From NCBI GenBank assembly GCA_965660625.1, contig CBFIAR010000007.1, positions 1 through 64,000 of the forward strand: DNA of 64,000 nt. Direction: 5' to 3'. The position numbers were made by a program, and so were the translations under genes. Below, one piece after another: positions 9,050-17,830 of this stretch (within the stretch, counting starts at the first letter, position 1; every line of letters begins with the position of its first letter). The DNA is from Glaciecola sp965660625. Lineage in GTDB: Bacteria; Pseudomonadota; Gammaproteobacteria; Enterobacterales; Alteromonadaceae. A model generated the notes under the pieces. That model did not search any database. It saw nothing but the letters and a program-made list of their open reading frames with translations, and was not told the DNA's origin.

Positions 9050-9169
9050 GAGGACTACTTATTCGTTCAACTTGGGAATATTCAGGCTAGTTGATATTCG
9101 ACATGAATGTTGCTTTGCTGATTGGTATTCCATTAATGATTTATGGGCTGGCAATTGGTGAAATATAAA

Positions 9170-10261
9170 TTAAGCTTTCACTCTTGCTTCAATCCCATTT
9201 AACTGTTCAAACACACCCAGGCTCGCCAGTTCCATTTTATTGAGCATATCAACCATTTTGAGTGCATCACCATCCGCTTTTGCTTGTAGCGCCATTTTGC
9301 CTGACTCATGGACTTCCTGATGTGGTTTCTCTAATTGTTTGTATTCACCAAAATCAGAATACAAAGACTTCCCATCTCCTTGATAAAACCATTTTCCTAG
9401 GCGACATTGAGTGTGATCAGCAAAATCATTTCCAGTTTTTGCAGAATCACCCCTTATCGCCTTATACACCTCTATTTTCCAAACCAAGTGGTCCAGCTTT
9501 ACTGTCTGAATAAAAGCACTTAGGCTAGATAAAGAAATAACCTGAGACATATTGTAGGCCATGTCTGAAATACCGCTTACCGATTCGTTTATTGCCTTTG
9601 CTGATAACGCTACTTTTGCCGTTTGTAAATTGTTTTCTGTAATGTAACTTGAGGCTGTAGCAGTTTGTTCAGAAGTAGCAGATGTTAGCTGTGATATTTT
9701 GTCTGAAGCGCTCGCTGAACGTCCGGCTAGGGTTCTTACTTCATCCGCAACCACAGCGAAACCACGACCTTGCTCGCCGGCTCGGGCAGCTTCAATTGCT
9801 GCGTTTAACGCCAATAAATTTGTTTGCGCAGATAAGCTTTGAATTTGACTAACAAAGGATTCAATCTCTTGGGCAGATAGAGACAGACGCTCAATAGAAT
9901 GAGTTATATCGTCTGATTTATCTGTTAATTTCACTAGCACGTCAACTATGTCAGTTAAGGTTTCATTGATGGTAGTGAAATCTTGTAATGAGCCCTCTAG
10001 GCGTATTTTTTCACTCTCAATATCTTGAGCAGATTTAGCTACGTCGTGCCTGACAGTGTCGAGCATATCTAAAGAGCTGAAGAAATTACTGATGATCGTG
10101 CGCTCTACCTGTACTTCTTCTGCAAGGGATTCAGAATCTAGATAAGATTTATGCAAAGCTTGCTCCATCTTATCTATTTTTTCTTCTTGTTGGGCTCGCT
10201 GTTGCTGAAGTGCTCGCACTTCTGCTTCTAAATGCTCAATTTTTTGGCGACTACCGAACAT
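9170..10261 (-). CDS. Soluble methyl-accepting chemotaxis protein with C-terminal CZB zinc-binding domain
   Basis: This 363-residue protein has no transmembrane segment. It has an N-terminal coiled coil (about 1-50), then the MCP signalling hairpin with the tip AIEAARAGEQGRGFAVV (155-171), and a C-terminal CZB domain. The likely zinc ligands of CZB are visible: H258 in LDHLVWK, C286 in CRLGKW, and H314/H318 in HQEVH. CZB receptors respond to zinc, and in Helicobacter TlpD to oxidants such as HOCl through the zinc-cysteine (family knowledge). It would pair with CheA/CheW in a cytoplasmic array. No che gene is in the window. The signalling domain is short, so array length class is uncertain. 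Confidence 0.85.
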   Translation of the reverse strand: MFGSRQKIEHLEAEVRALQQQRAQQEEKIDKMEQALHKSYLDSESLAEEVQVERTIISNFFSSLDMLDTVRHDVAKSAQDIESEKIRLEGSLQDFTTINETLTDIVDVLVKLTDKSDDITHSIERLSLSAQEIESFVSQIQSLSAQTNLLALNAAIEAARAGEQGRGFAVVADEVRTLAGRSASASDKISQLTSATSEQTATASSYITENNLQTAKVALSAKAINESVSGISDMAYNMSQVISLSSLSAFIQTVKLDHLVWKIEVYKAIRGDSAKTGNDFADHTQCRLGKWFYQGDGKSLYSDFGEYKQLEKPHQEVHESGKMALQAKADGDALKMVDMLNKMELASLGVFEQLNGIEARVKA

Positions 10262-10415
10262 GCTGATTCCTCTTTAAAATAATACTGTAGTAGTTTGTAA
10301 TCGGATTGATATCCAAAAACTTGATTATATTTTCTTATTTTTATTATGCCCTTCCCCTGACAAATAGCACTACTGTAAATGAAGTTGTTTATAATAAGAA
10401 TGTGCTGTGCATCCT

Positions 10416-10511
10416 TTACTCCAGCGCTTGACGCTTAATGAGCTCACAGCGGCTACACTCTCGGCTCTCTAATCTTGTCACAGCGTTATCTGGCAGTGAG
10501 CCGCAGCGCAT
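10416..10511 (-). other. Possible small ORF or gene remnant with CxxC
   Basis: The 291-base gap between the chemoreceptor and the peptidase holds a minus-strand frame of 31 codons from an ATG. It contains RLESRECSRCELIKRQALE, which looks more protein-like than random sequence, including a C-S-R-C pair. The frame is open only about nine codons further upstream. I do not recognise the family; it could be the tail of a lost gene. Confidence 0.25.
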
Positions 10512-10552
10512 CAAAGTTGGGAAATAAACAAGTTTTCACGGCTACCTTGCTC

Positions 10553-11767
10553 TTATAAACCAAACGGATTATCAATGCTGCTACTTGGCTCCGTGAACCA
10601 ACAAGGTCCGCTGTCGGTCATGTAAAAATGATCTTCTAAGCGAATTCCAAATTCGTCAGGTATCACCAGCATTGGTTCGTTGCTAAAACACATGCCTGTG
10701 GCTAGCGGTGTTTTATTACCGCCTACTAAGTATGGCCATTCATGAATATCCAAACCAATCCCGTGGCCTGTTCGATGCGGGCAACCGGGTGTTTGATATT
10801 CCGGACCTAAACCTTGAGACGCTAAATATTGGCGAGAAGCACCATCGACTGCTTCACAGGGCACGCCAATTTGGGCTGCATTAAAGGCCGTAATTTGTGC
10901 TGCTTTTTCCATTTCCCAAAACTGCCGTTGCCGAGTTGTTGGTTCACCAAACACATATGTGCGGGTAATATCGGATAAATAATCGTGTACTTTACAGCCG
11001 GTATCTATTAACACCATATCGCCCTTCTTTAACACTTGTGCATCTTTCACTCCGTGCGGGAAAGAGGTGGCCACGCCAAATAAAACGATACAAAAATAGT
11101 TGCCCGGTGCCCCTACTTTTTGGTGCGCCTGTTTAATAAACGCTTCAACTTCAGTGGTGCTGATCCCCTCATAAAGCATGCTTGCCGTCGCTTGATGCAC
11201 TGCCAGTGTCATGTTCATTGCGCCCTGCATTAACGCAATTTCATTATCGGATTTGTGCATTCTGCAGTGCGCGGTCACTTCTTTCGCGTTGACAAGGTTC
11301 AAGCCCGTTTGCGTTTTATTGATCCCGTCGAAGATAAAAAACTGCGCGCTTTCATCAATGCCGATAGTTGCCGTGTCGCTAATCGCTAATTGATTTAATA
11401 TTGTGACAAATAAGGCATAAGGGTTTTCGTGCTCCTGCCAGCCGTGTATTGACCCTTCAATGACTTTAAAGCCGTTTAATGTGCCAATCTCAAAATGAGG
11501 TGCAATGTATTGTACTTCACCGGTAGCGGGTAATATCGCGCCAACCATCCGCTCACTTGCATACCATTTCATGCCTGTGAAATAGGTGAGGTTGCTGCCA
11601 GCGTTAAGATAAATCGCGGCAATATTGTTTGCGTGCATATATGCTTGGGCCTTAGCAATGCGCGCTAGGTGCTCTTCGACTTGAATTGGTGTAAGTGCGG
11701 TTGTCATATCACTGAGTGTCGCGAGCGCTTGCTCTGGTGTTTTTGTGCCAATACCAATAGTTGTCAT
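10553..11767 (-). CDS. M24-family metallopeptidase (Xaa-Pro aminopeptidase/creatinase fold)
   Basis: This 404-residue protein has a creatinase-like N-terminal domain (about 30-175) followed by the pita-bread catalytic domain. Dinuclear metal ligands are visible in order: two Asp in VLIDTGCKVHDYLSDITRT, His in HRTGHGIGLDIHEW, Glu in CFSNEPMLVIP, and Glu in RLEDHFY. Family members cleave Xaa-Pro dipeptides or N-terminal Xaa-Pro bonds, and some act on creatine or related amidines. The specificity cannot be read from the sequence. The start is supported by AAGGAG just upstream of the ATG at 11767. That ribosome-binding site lies within or at the end of a decayed transporter gene. Confidence 0.85.
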   Translation of the reverse strand: MTTIGIGTKTPEQALATLSDMTTALTPIQVEEHLARIAKAQAYMHANNIAAIYLNAGSNLTYFTGMKWYASERMVGAILPATGEVQYIAPHFEIGTLNGFKVIEGSIHGWQEHENPYALFVTILNQLAISDTATIGIDESAQFFIFDGINKTQTGLNLVNAKEVTAHCRMHKSDNEIALMQGAMNMTLAVHQATASMLYEGISTTEVEAFIKQAHQKVGAPGNYFCIVLFGVATSFPHGVKDAQVLKKGDMVLIDTGCKVHDYLSDITRTYVFGEPTTRQRQFWEMEKAAQITAFNAAQIGVPCEAVDGASRQYLASQGLGPEYQTPGCPHRTGHGIGLDIHEWPYLVGGNKTPLATGMCFSNEPMLVIPDEFGIRLEDHFYMTDSGPCWFTEPSSSIDNPFGL

Positions 11768-11769
11768 TC

Positions 11770-12008
11770 TTTCTCCTTTGATTAATCTTTAATGCGAGAT
11801 GCGCGGTCATGACGCTGTTCTCGCCGTCCAAAGACCATATGTGAAAGTGACGCAACTCGCTCATTTCGGGTTTTGTCACAAGCACGTTTCTAACTTCTTG
11901 AATCTGTTTCCTGTTAGGTGAGGCCTTCAAGAACAGCAGATATGACTGTGCATACTTAATTTTCTTTGCGATTGAGCTAGTTGATATCGAGATGAACTTA
12001 TCGTTCAA
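11770..12008 (-). pseudogene. Cation diffusion facilitator (CzcD/ZitB-like) C-terminal domain remnant
   Basis: The minus-strand frame contains YLLFLKASPNRKQIQEVRN and, further on, SELRHFHIWSLDGENSVMTA. These match the cytoplasmic C-terminal domain of CDF zinc/cation transporters (usual pattern LLe.sP...V..lHdlHiWsl.g...l.aH). The six transmembrane helices expected upstream are absent; the frame is closed by a stop about 12 codons upstream of 12008. The 3' end has been taken over by the leader of the M24 peptidase gene. It is a gene remnant, not a working transporter. Confidence 0.65.
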
Positions 12009-12120
12009 GATTAACAGATGGCGCGTTACTTACAAGACTAACGCGCTCGCAAAAACAAGTTCTTTCGAACTCGCCGTAGCAAACGCTTACTACCGATTAA
12101 CCCACAGTATTTAATTTCGA

Positions 12121-13200
12121 TTATTCTACTTTTACAAAACCGTCCCAACTTTTCATATAGGTCAAAAACTTCTCACTCAGGCCTTCTTTTACTAAATGCA
12201 CTTCGGATACTGGCAGTTCTACAGGCTTAAAGTCAGGGTTAGTAATGACTAGCTTCGGGAAGTCGTGATGTAAAATCGCAGAACGACCAATAGTAACAAA
12301 ATCAACGCCAGCGTCTAAAACAGACTGTACTTCAGCACCCGTGGTTATTTTTCCAGCCACGGTCAACTTTACATCTTTGCGATCTATGTCGGTAAAATGC
12401 TGCAGCAAGCTTTTATCTTGGAAAGCCTTGTCTTCGGGTTGTTTAAAAACGTCCCAGAGTGAAATATCTAAAAAGTCGATATTGTGCTCATTAATTAACT
12501 GTTCACATACGGTTTTCACTTCGTCTAATTGCATACCAAAACGTTCTGGTGACAACCTCACACCCAATAAAAAGTCGGTGCCGCAGGTGCTTCGAATGCC
12601 ATCGACGATTTCAAAAAGCAGGCGTGAACGATTTTCTAAACTGCCACCGTATTGGTCGTCGCGTTTATTGATCTCGGCGCTTAGAAACTGGGTTAAGATA
12701 TAACCATGAGCGCCATGCACTTCCACGCCATTGTAACCACTTTTTTGTGAACGTACTGCTGCTGCGATGAAATCGTCACGCAGTTGCTGTACTTCTTGCA
12801 GAGACAAGGCGCGTGCATTTTGTTTTTCAACATTTGATGCAGAAACAGGCTGTTGTCCAATTTGATCTTCAGGAGAACGCAAACCAGCATGATGTAATTG
12901 TAAAATAGCTAAACTATTGTTCGCTTTAATGGCGGTCGATAAACGTGTGTGACCCTCAATATGTGCATCGTCATAAATACCCAATTGGCCAGGGAAGCCT
13001 TTGCCCACAAACTGGACGTGTGAAGCACAGGTCATGGTTAAGCCAAAGCCACCTTCTGCTCGCATCGTTAACCAATGAAACTCTTCATCAGAGAGTTTGC
13101 CGTCAGCATGGCTTTGTGTATTGGTTAATGGAGCAAGCATAAATCGATTAGGCATACTCATGCCGTTTTTAAATGTCACCGGGGTATTCATTTTTTGCAT
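12121..13200 (-). CDS. NADH:flavin oxidoreductase, Old Yellow Enzyme family
   Basis: This 359-residue TIM-barrel FMN enzyme of the OYE family (COG1902) shows the signatures MLAPLTNTQS near the N-terminus, LQLHHAGLRS (about 100), GVEVHGAHGYILTQF (about 158-172), and KRDDQYGGSLENRSR (about 179-193). It also has the C-terminal phosphate-binding segment GVDFVTIGRSAI. OYEs reduce activated C=C bonds of enals, enones and some nitro compounds using NAD(P)H. The physiological substrate is unknown. It is 43 bases downstream of the SNF2 gene on the same strand, so they may be co-transcribed, with no obvious functional link. Confidence 0.85.
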   Translation of the reverse strand: MQKMNTPVTFKNGMSMPNRFMLAPLTNTQSHADGKLSDEEFHWLTMRAEGGFGLTMTCASHVQFVGKGFPGQLGIYDDAHIEGHTRLSTAIKANNSLAILQLHHAGLRSPEDQIGQQPVSASNVEKQNARALSLQEVQQLRDDFIAAAVRSQKSGYNGVEVHGAHGYILTQFLSAEINKRDDQYGGSLENRSRLLFEIVDGIRSTCGTDFLLGVRLSPERFGMQLDEVKTVCEQLINEHNIDFLDISLWDVFKQPEDKAFQDKSLLQHFTDIDRKDVKLTVAGKITTGAEVQSVLDAGVDFVTIGRSAILHHDFPKLVITNPDFKPVELPVSEVHLVKEGLSEKFLTYMKSWDGFVKVE

Positions 13201-13243
13201 AGGGTTATTTTCTTTTGTTTAATGTTAATACGTAAGTTGATAC

Positions 13244-16200
13244 TTATAGCGTGTCTTTGAGAAGATTCAGCATGTCGTCTACCGAAAGCTTGGTAGCTGC
13301 TTCGTTACCCGACAGTAGTTTATCGGCCAAGTCACGTTTATGTTGGTGTAAGGCGACAATCTTTTGCTCTATGGTATTTTGGGTAATTAATCGATAAATG
13401 GTCACTGGGCGTTTTTGTCCCATGCGATGGGCGCGATCAGAGGCTTGTTCTTCTACGGCAGGATTCCACCAAGGATCCATATGTATTACATAGTCTGCAG
13501 CAGTAAGGTTTAAACCTGAACCACCGGCTTTTAAGCTGATTAAAAATATATCGCCTTCGCCAGCCTGAAATGCATTCACGCGTTTTTGTCGCTCTTTTTG
13601 TGGTGTCGAACCATCTAAATACTGGTAGCTAAACCCTTTTGCTTCTAAGTGCTGTTTTATTATCTGTAAGTGTCCCACAAACTGGCTAAAAATGAGTGCT
13701 TTGTGATTGTTCAGTGTTAATTCTTCAAGCAACTCGTTAAGTGCTGCCAGTTTAGCGCTAGAAATGTCGGTTTCTGCCATGACGAGTTTAGGATGACAGC
13801 ACGCTTGGCGAAGCTTTACTAACTCAGCAAGCATCCTTATGCGCTGATCTCCCGCATTGGCCTGTTGGCCTGCTTGGCTAATATTGTCTATGGCATTTAG
13901 TCGCAGAGCTTCGTAAAAGTCACGCTCTTTTTGGCTCATTTCTACTTGAATCGTAATGTCTGTGCGTGGCGGTAATTCTGTTAATACTTGGTTCTTCATG
14001 CGGCGCAAAATAAACGGTTGGATTAAGGCTTTTAGCCCTTGGCTCGCTTTTCGTGCCGCTAGCTTGTCTTCTTTTGCATTTTCAATCGGCATAGAAAATC
14101 GTTGACCGAAGCGTTTAAGGTTGCCAAGCAAGCCAGGATTAATAAAGCGGAATAAGCTCCAAAGTTCAGTCAGGTCATTTTCAATAGGCGTGCCGGTGGT
14201 GATCATTTTGAAGTCACCTTTTAATGCAATTGCGGCCTTTGTGCGTTTTGTTAAGGGGTTTTTTAGCGCTTGGGCTTCGTCAGCAACGATGCTGTGCCAG
14301 CGCACTTCTTTGAGTATGTCAGTTTCTCGCTGCAATAGGCCATAACTGATAATCACGCAGTCAAAGGGCTTTAAATTGTTTAATAGCTCGATGCGTTGCA
14401 AGGTGCTAGGCGCGTCAGCAAATAGCTTTATGTTCAGTGTAGGCGCAAACTTTAATGCTTCTTGCTGCCAGTTAAAGCAAACCGATGTGGGCGCAATGAC
14501 CAAACTCGGCCCTTGGCCCGCTCTAGCCAATAGAACAGCGAGGGCTTGCAAGGTTTTGCCCAAACCCATGTCGTCTGCTAAACAGGCACCTGCGCCCCAA
14601 TGTGCTAAACGTGATGCCCAGTCGAAACCTGCTATTTGGTATTCCCGTAACTGCGCTTGAAAGGTGGACGGAATTTTCGGCTCAATGGTATTTGCTTGAT
14701 GCATTTTTTGAGTTTGCTGGTCCCACGCATGGATAGTTTTCATGCGCATACCGGTTGTTGCTTCCTCCATTTGCAAGCTAGCAAGCGGGTGAAACTTACC
14801 ATCATCTGTAAGTTGGTTAATTTGCTCAAGTTTGTGGCGTAAATCGTCAGATAGCGCAAGTACTTGGTCAGCGCCTAGCTCAATAAAACGACCGTTGCTG
14901 GTTCTAACAAGTGCCAGTAATTTACGCAATTCAATCACTTGTTCGTTATTAACCTGCAGATTGCCGGTAATATCAAACCATTCACTTTTTTTACTAACCG
15001 CGAGCTGCAGGTGCTCGCTGTCTAACTTTTTCGTTAGGCTAATCTTTTTGCCTTTGGGCCAGCGCAAAAGTAAGTCAAAGTCTGTCTGGGCGATGGCAGC
15101 TTCTAGCTGCTCAAGAGCTACGAGGGCAGTTTGTAAGTCGTCTAATAACAATACGTTGTCGGGCATATCCAAAAAAGCGGGGCACGCTTGGTCGAGTTGG
15201 TCCAGCAGTGTTTCTTCACGCAATAAGTCGCGCTGAGTGGCAATTCGCTTGCCCTTAATGTCGGTGCTTAAGCTGGCGTTACCAGTGCCGGGCTTATACG
15301 TAGGACCATTTTCACCAAACGGCATCACCACGCAGGTAAATGCTAGACCGCTTTGCGTTGGCTGGATATTTACGACCAAATTACGATCACATTCATGTGT
15401 TTCTAGGCCAGTATCGAGCTCAGCAATATCAGATTGAATATTTAAAAAAGGCGCAATGGCGGAGATACCTTCTAGCGCTTTTTGTTTTGCGCTAATGGGA
15501 ATGAGTAGACCGCCTTCTCCAATAATTTTAGCCACCTTAATATGATCAGGCGAAAACACAGTGAGTTGATACTGATCATCAGAAATGGGTTTTAGCTTGT
15601 ATGTGCTGTGCGCTCTGTGATCATCAAATTGTTCATCGAATTCATCATCGATATCGTCCGATAAATCGGCAATACTCAAACAAAGTTGATCGCCTTGCTG
15701 GCTAACCAGCAATTCAGGTTCACGCTTTATTAGCTCAATAGGGTGGTCTAGCGCGTCAGCCTTATACAAGTTTTCAATCCCAACCGCCGCATTTAAGGCG
15801 GGCAATCCGTGCAGCGAATACTCGACTTTTGAGTAGTAACCCCAACTTTGTTGTGCGGAAATAGCAGCACAAATTTTCTTATCGCTCTCGCTCAAGTAAT
15901 CAAACAGTTGGGTTTCTTCCTTCAGCCGCTTCAGCGATATTATGCGACCTTTAGTCCAACCTGTTTTATTCAACTTTTGCTCTCGAGCTACCAAGCTGTT
16001 TCCATAATCCTGCACAAGCTCCCAAATCAAGCGAATGGGCTTGGCCTCTATTTCGGGGGCTGGAGTAAGCGCGGTTTCCGTGTTTGGATTAAGTGCAATT
16101 AACTTATCTAGGGCTAAGTCCCACTGTGATTTTGTTTTCACAAGCGCGGTAATATCAAGCAACTTTGATTCAATACGTGGTGCTTTATTGCTGAAACTCG

Positions 16201-17545
16201 CCGCTAACTGTTCGCACAATTGAGCAAATAAGGGGTATGCAAGTTGCTCAAAATTGGCTTGGTGTTTTTCAGCTAACTGGCTTAACGCGGGGTCTTTGCT
16301 TTGGTTACACCAAACTTGTGCGAGTAAATAATTGAAGTAACCGAGTTGGTGGCCAAGAAAGTCAACCTCGGCATCGGCACAGCTATATTTAACGTTAACG
16401 CTGTATTTTGCGCCAGTGGATAAGCTCTGAATGGGTTTCAAAACACTGCGACCAACACTATAAAAATCGCTGTTCACTTTGCGATCACTCTCTTCAAATT
16501 CAACCTGCTGTATGGCCTTTGAAAAGTAACTTACATCATGTTGGTTAGCTTCAACCATGAGCGCTAGTTTATAGAAATATCCGAGAATCTCATTTAAGTA
16601 TTGCTTTTTGCGTTTAGTGATTTTGTTTTTTGCTACCAAGGCTTTTTCAAAGTAGGCGATAGCTTGCTGGTTATCGCCGGTTAAAAAGGAATACGCTCCT
16701 TGTAACTGCAATCCATAGCTGCTGTTATCCTCAGGATCTTGTAGGCGTTCAAACTCGTCAAAGCGCATTTGATACAAATACTGTTCGGCGAGTAAATGAT
16801 GGCAGTGCGTATTGAATGATGGGCTTGTTCTATCGCTGTGCGCTGAGCAAACTTGCTCTAGCAATTGGATTGGGTAGGCGCAAGCTTCTCCCTGTATTTG
16901 AAAGGTTCGAATGAGTGTTGCGAACGCTTGATATTGCAGCATTGTCGGTAGTTGTAAAAAAGTCCCTAAATTGAAGGGTAAGAATAAAATTTCTACCAAA
17001 ATAGCATTTTTAACATGGTCAATAATCTGTGGATTTTTATTGAACGCCAATTCACTTTCAAATTGTTCGATGAGGCCCATATAATAAAGGTCCCGAATAA
17101 CCCGGCGTTTATCGACTGCTTTTTTCTGCCAAATATGGCTATTTATTACTGGCACAACCTCTTCCGCAGTCATGATTATTTCAATGAGTTTTTCTTGCGC
17201 TGTGCAGCTAAATGAAGTGTGTAGTTGGTCAATTTCAGTGGTTAACTTGTTAGCCAATAGTTGATTAACCCGCAAGCCATCCCTTGTCGATATTAAGAGT
17301 GATTGCTTTATCAGATGATCTTTTTGTTGGACGCTTAGACGCCGCTCCTTTTTTGTGTTTAAGACAAAGCCCCTGCTTTCTAATAAATCGATTATTTGAT
17401 CTAGCTTTGTAATACCAATCGGTTTGTATATGACAGCTAAAACCATTAGCAGGGATCGTTCAGACTCACTCAGCCCAGAGAAAACCTGATATAAAGACTC
17501 AATTTTTTGTTGGCTTTGAGGCTGGATTAAAACAGCATGATTCAT
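13244..17545 (-). CDS. SNF2/SWI2-family DEAD-like ATPase (bacterial SNF2 helicase)
   Basis: This is a 1433-residue protein. The first ~950 residues are poorly conserved: a winged-helix-like start, a helical (TPR-like) stretch around 230-330, and a beta-rich bacterial SNF2-associated region. The C-terminal ~480 residues are a complete SNF2 motor: motif I LADDMGLGKTLQALAV (about 983-998), motif II VADEAQALKNP (about 1088), motif III/TGTPIEN, and motifs V-VI SLKAGGSGLNLTAAD and ASDRAHRMGQKRPVTIYRL (about 1370). Such proteins translocate on double-stranded DNA to remodel nucleoprotein complexes such as stalled RNA polymerase. Its partner is unknown. No SWIM or nuclease domain is seen, and no phage-defence neighbour argues for a defence role. 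Confidence 0.85.
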   Translation of the reverse strand: MNHAVLIQPQSQQKIESLYQVFSGLSESERSLLMVLAVIYKPIGITKLDQIIDLLESRGFVLNTKKERRLSVQQKDHLIKQSLLISTRDGLRVNQLLANKLTTEIDQLHTSFSCTAQEKLIEIIMTAEEVVPVINSHIWQKKAVDKRRVIRDLYYMGLIEQFESELAFNKNPQIIDHVKNAILVEILFLPFNLGTFLQLPTMLQYQAFATLIRTFQIQGEACAYPIQLLEQVCSAHSDRTSPSFNTHCHHLLAEQYLYQMRFDEFERLQDPEDNSSYGLQLQGAYSFLTGDNQQAIAYFEKALVAKNKITKRKKQYLNEILGYFYKLALMVEANQHDVSYFSKAIQQVEFEESDRKVNSDFYSVGRSVLKPIQSLSTGAKYSVNVKYSCADAEVDFLGHQLGYFNYLLAQVWCNQSKDPALSQLAEKHQANFEQLAYPLFAQLCEQLAASFSNKAPRIESKLLDITALVKTKSQWDLALDKLIALNPNTETALTPAPEIEAKPIRLIWELVQDYGNSLVAREQKLNKTGWTKGRIISLKRLKEETQLFDYLSESDKKICAAISAQQSWGYYSKVEYSLHGLPALNAAVGIENLYKADALDHPIELIKREPELLVSQQGDQLCLSIADLSDDIDDEFDEQFDDHRAHSTYKLKPISDDQYQLTVFSPDHIKVAKIIGEGGLLIPISAKQKALEGISAIAPFLNIQSDIAELDTGLETHECDRNLVVNIQPTQSGLAFTCVVMPFGENGPTYKPGTGNASLSTDIKGKRIATQRDLLREETLLDQLDQACPAFLDMPDNVLLLDDLQTALVALEQLEAAIAQTDFDLLLRWPKGKKISLTKKLDSEHLQLAVSKKSEWFDITGNLQVNNEQVIELRKLLALVRTSNGRFIELGADQVLALSDDLRHKLEQINQLTDDGKFHPLASLQMEEATTGMRMKTIHAWDQQTQKMHQANTIEPKIPSTFQAQLREYQIAGFDWASRLAHWGAGACLADDMGLGKTLQALAVLLARAGQGPSLVIAPTSVCFNWQQEALKFAPTLNIKLFADAPSTLQRIELLNNLKPFDCVIISYGLLQRETDILKEVRWHSIVADEAQALKNPLTKRTKAAIALKGDFKMITTGTPIENDLTELWSLFRFINPGLLGNLKRFGQRFSMPIENAKEDKLAARKASQGLKALIQPFILRRMKNQVLTELPPRTDITIQVEMSQKERDFYEALRLNAIDNISQAGQQANAGDQRIRMLAELVKLRQACCHPKLVMAETDISSAKLAALNELLEELTLNNHKALIFSQFVGHLQIIKQHLEAKGFSYQYLDGSTPQKERQKRVNAFQAGEGDIFLISLKAGGSGLNLTAADYVIHMDPWWNPAVEEQASDRAHRMGQKRPVTIYRLITQNTIEQKIVALHQHKRDLADKLLSGNEAATKLSVDDMLNLLKDTL

Positions 17546-17830
17546 CGTAGTACAATTCTTAAGTTTGGTAAGATTTTATTGTCCTGAAACTAACAAAAAT
17601 ATGGTGCGTAAACAATCATGCATGTCCTCGGCCCTTTGCTTTAGATAATAAAAAAAGTTGAGGTGCGAATGCCAAGTCGGTGGAAGTATTGCATGGCTTC
17701 ATTATGCAGTCTATTGTTAGATGAGTAAAAGGAGCGTGGCATACAAATGTAACTAACTTCAAACTGGCGTTTATAGCAGCCTTTGGCTGCCACCATATTA
17801 TAACAAAAGCGACATGGAGAATATTATCGA

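Noticed and set aside
9050..9169. Possible yybP-ykoY Mn riboswitch before mntP
   Set aside because: The region is only 120 bases and I could not find the conserved bulged-stem pattern; nothing supports it beyond gene identity.
13244..17545. SNF2 ATPase as part of a phage-defence system (DISARM- or BREX-like)
   Set aside because: No methylase, nuclease, PglX/PglZ or other defence partner is adjacent; bacterial SNF2 proteins of this shape are common housekeeping factors.
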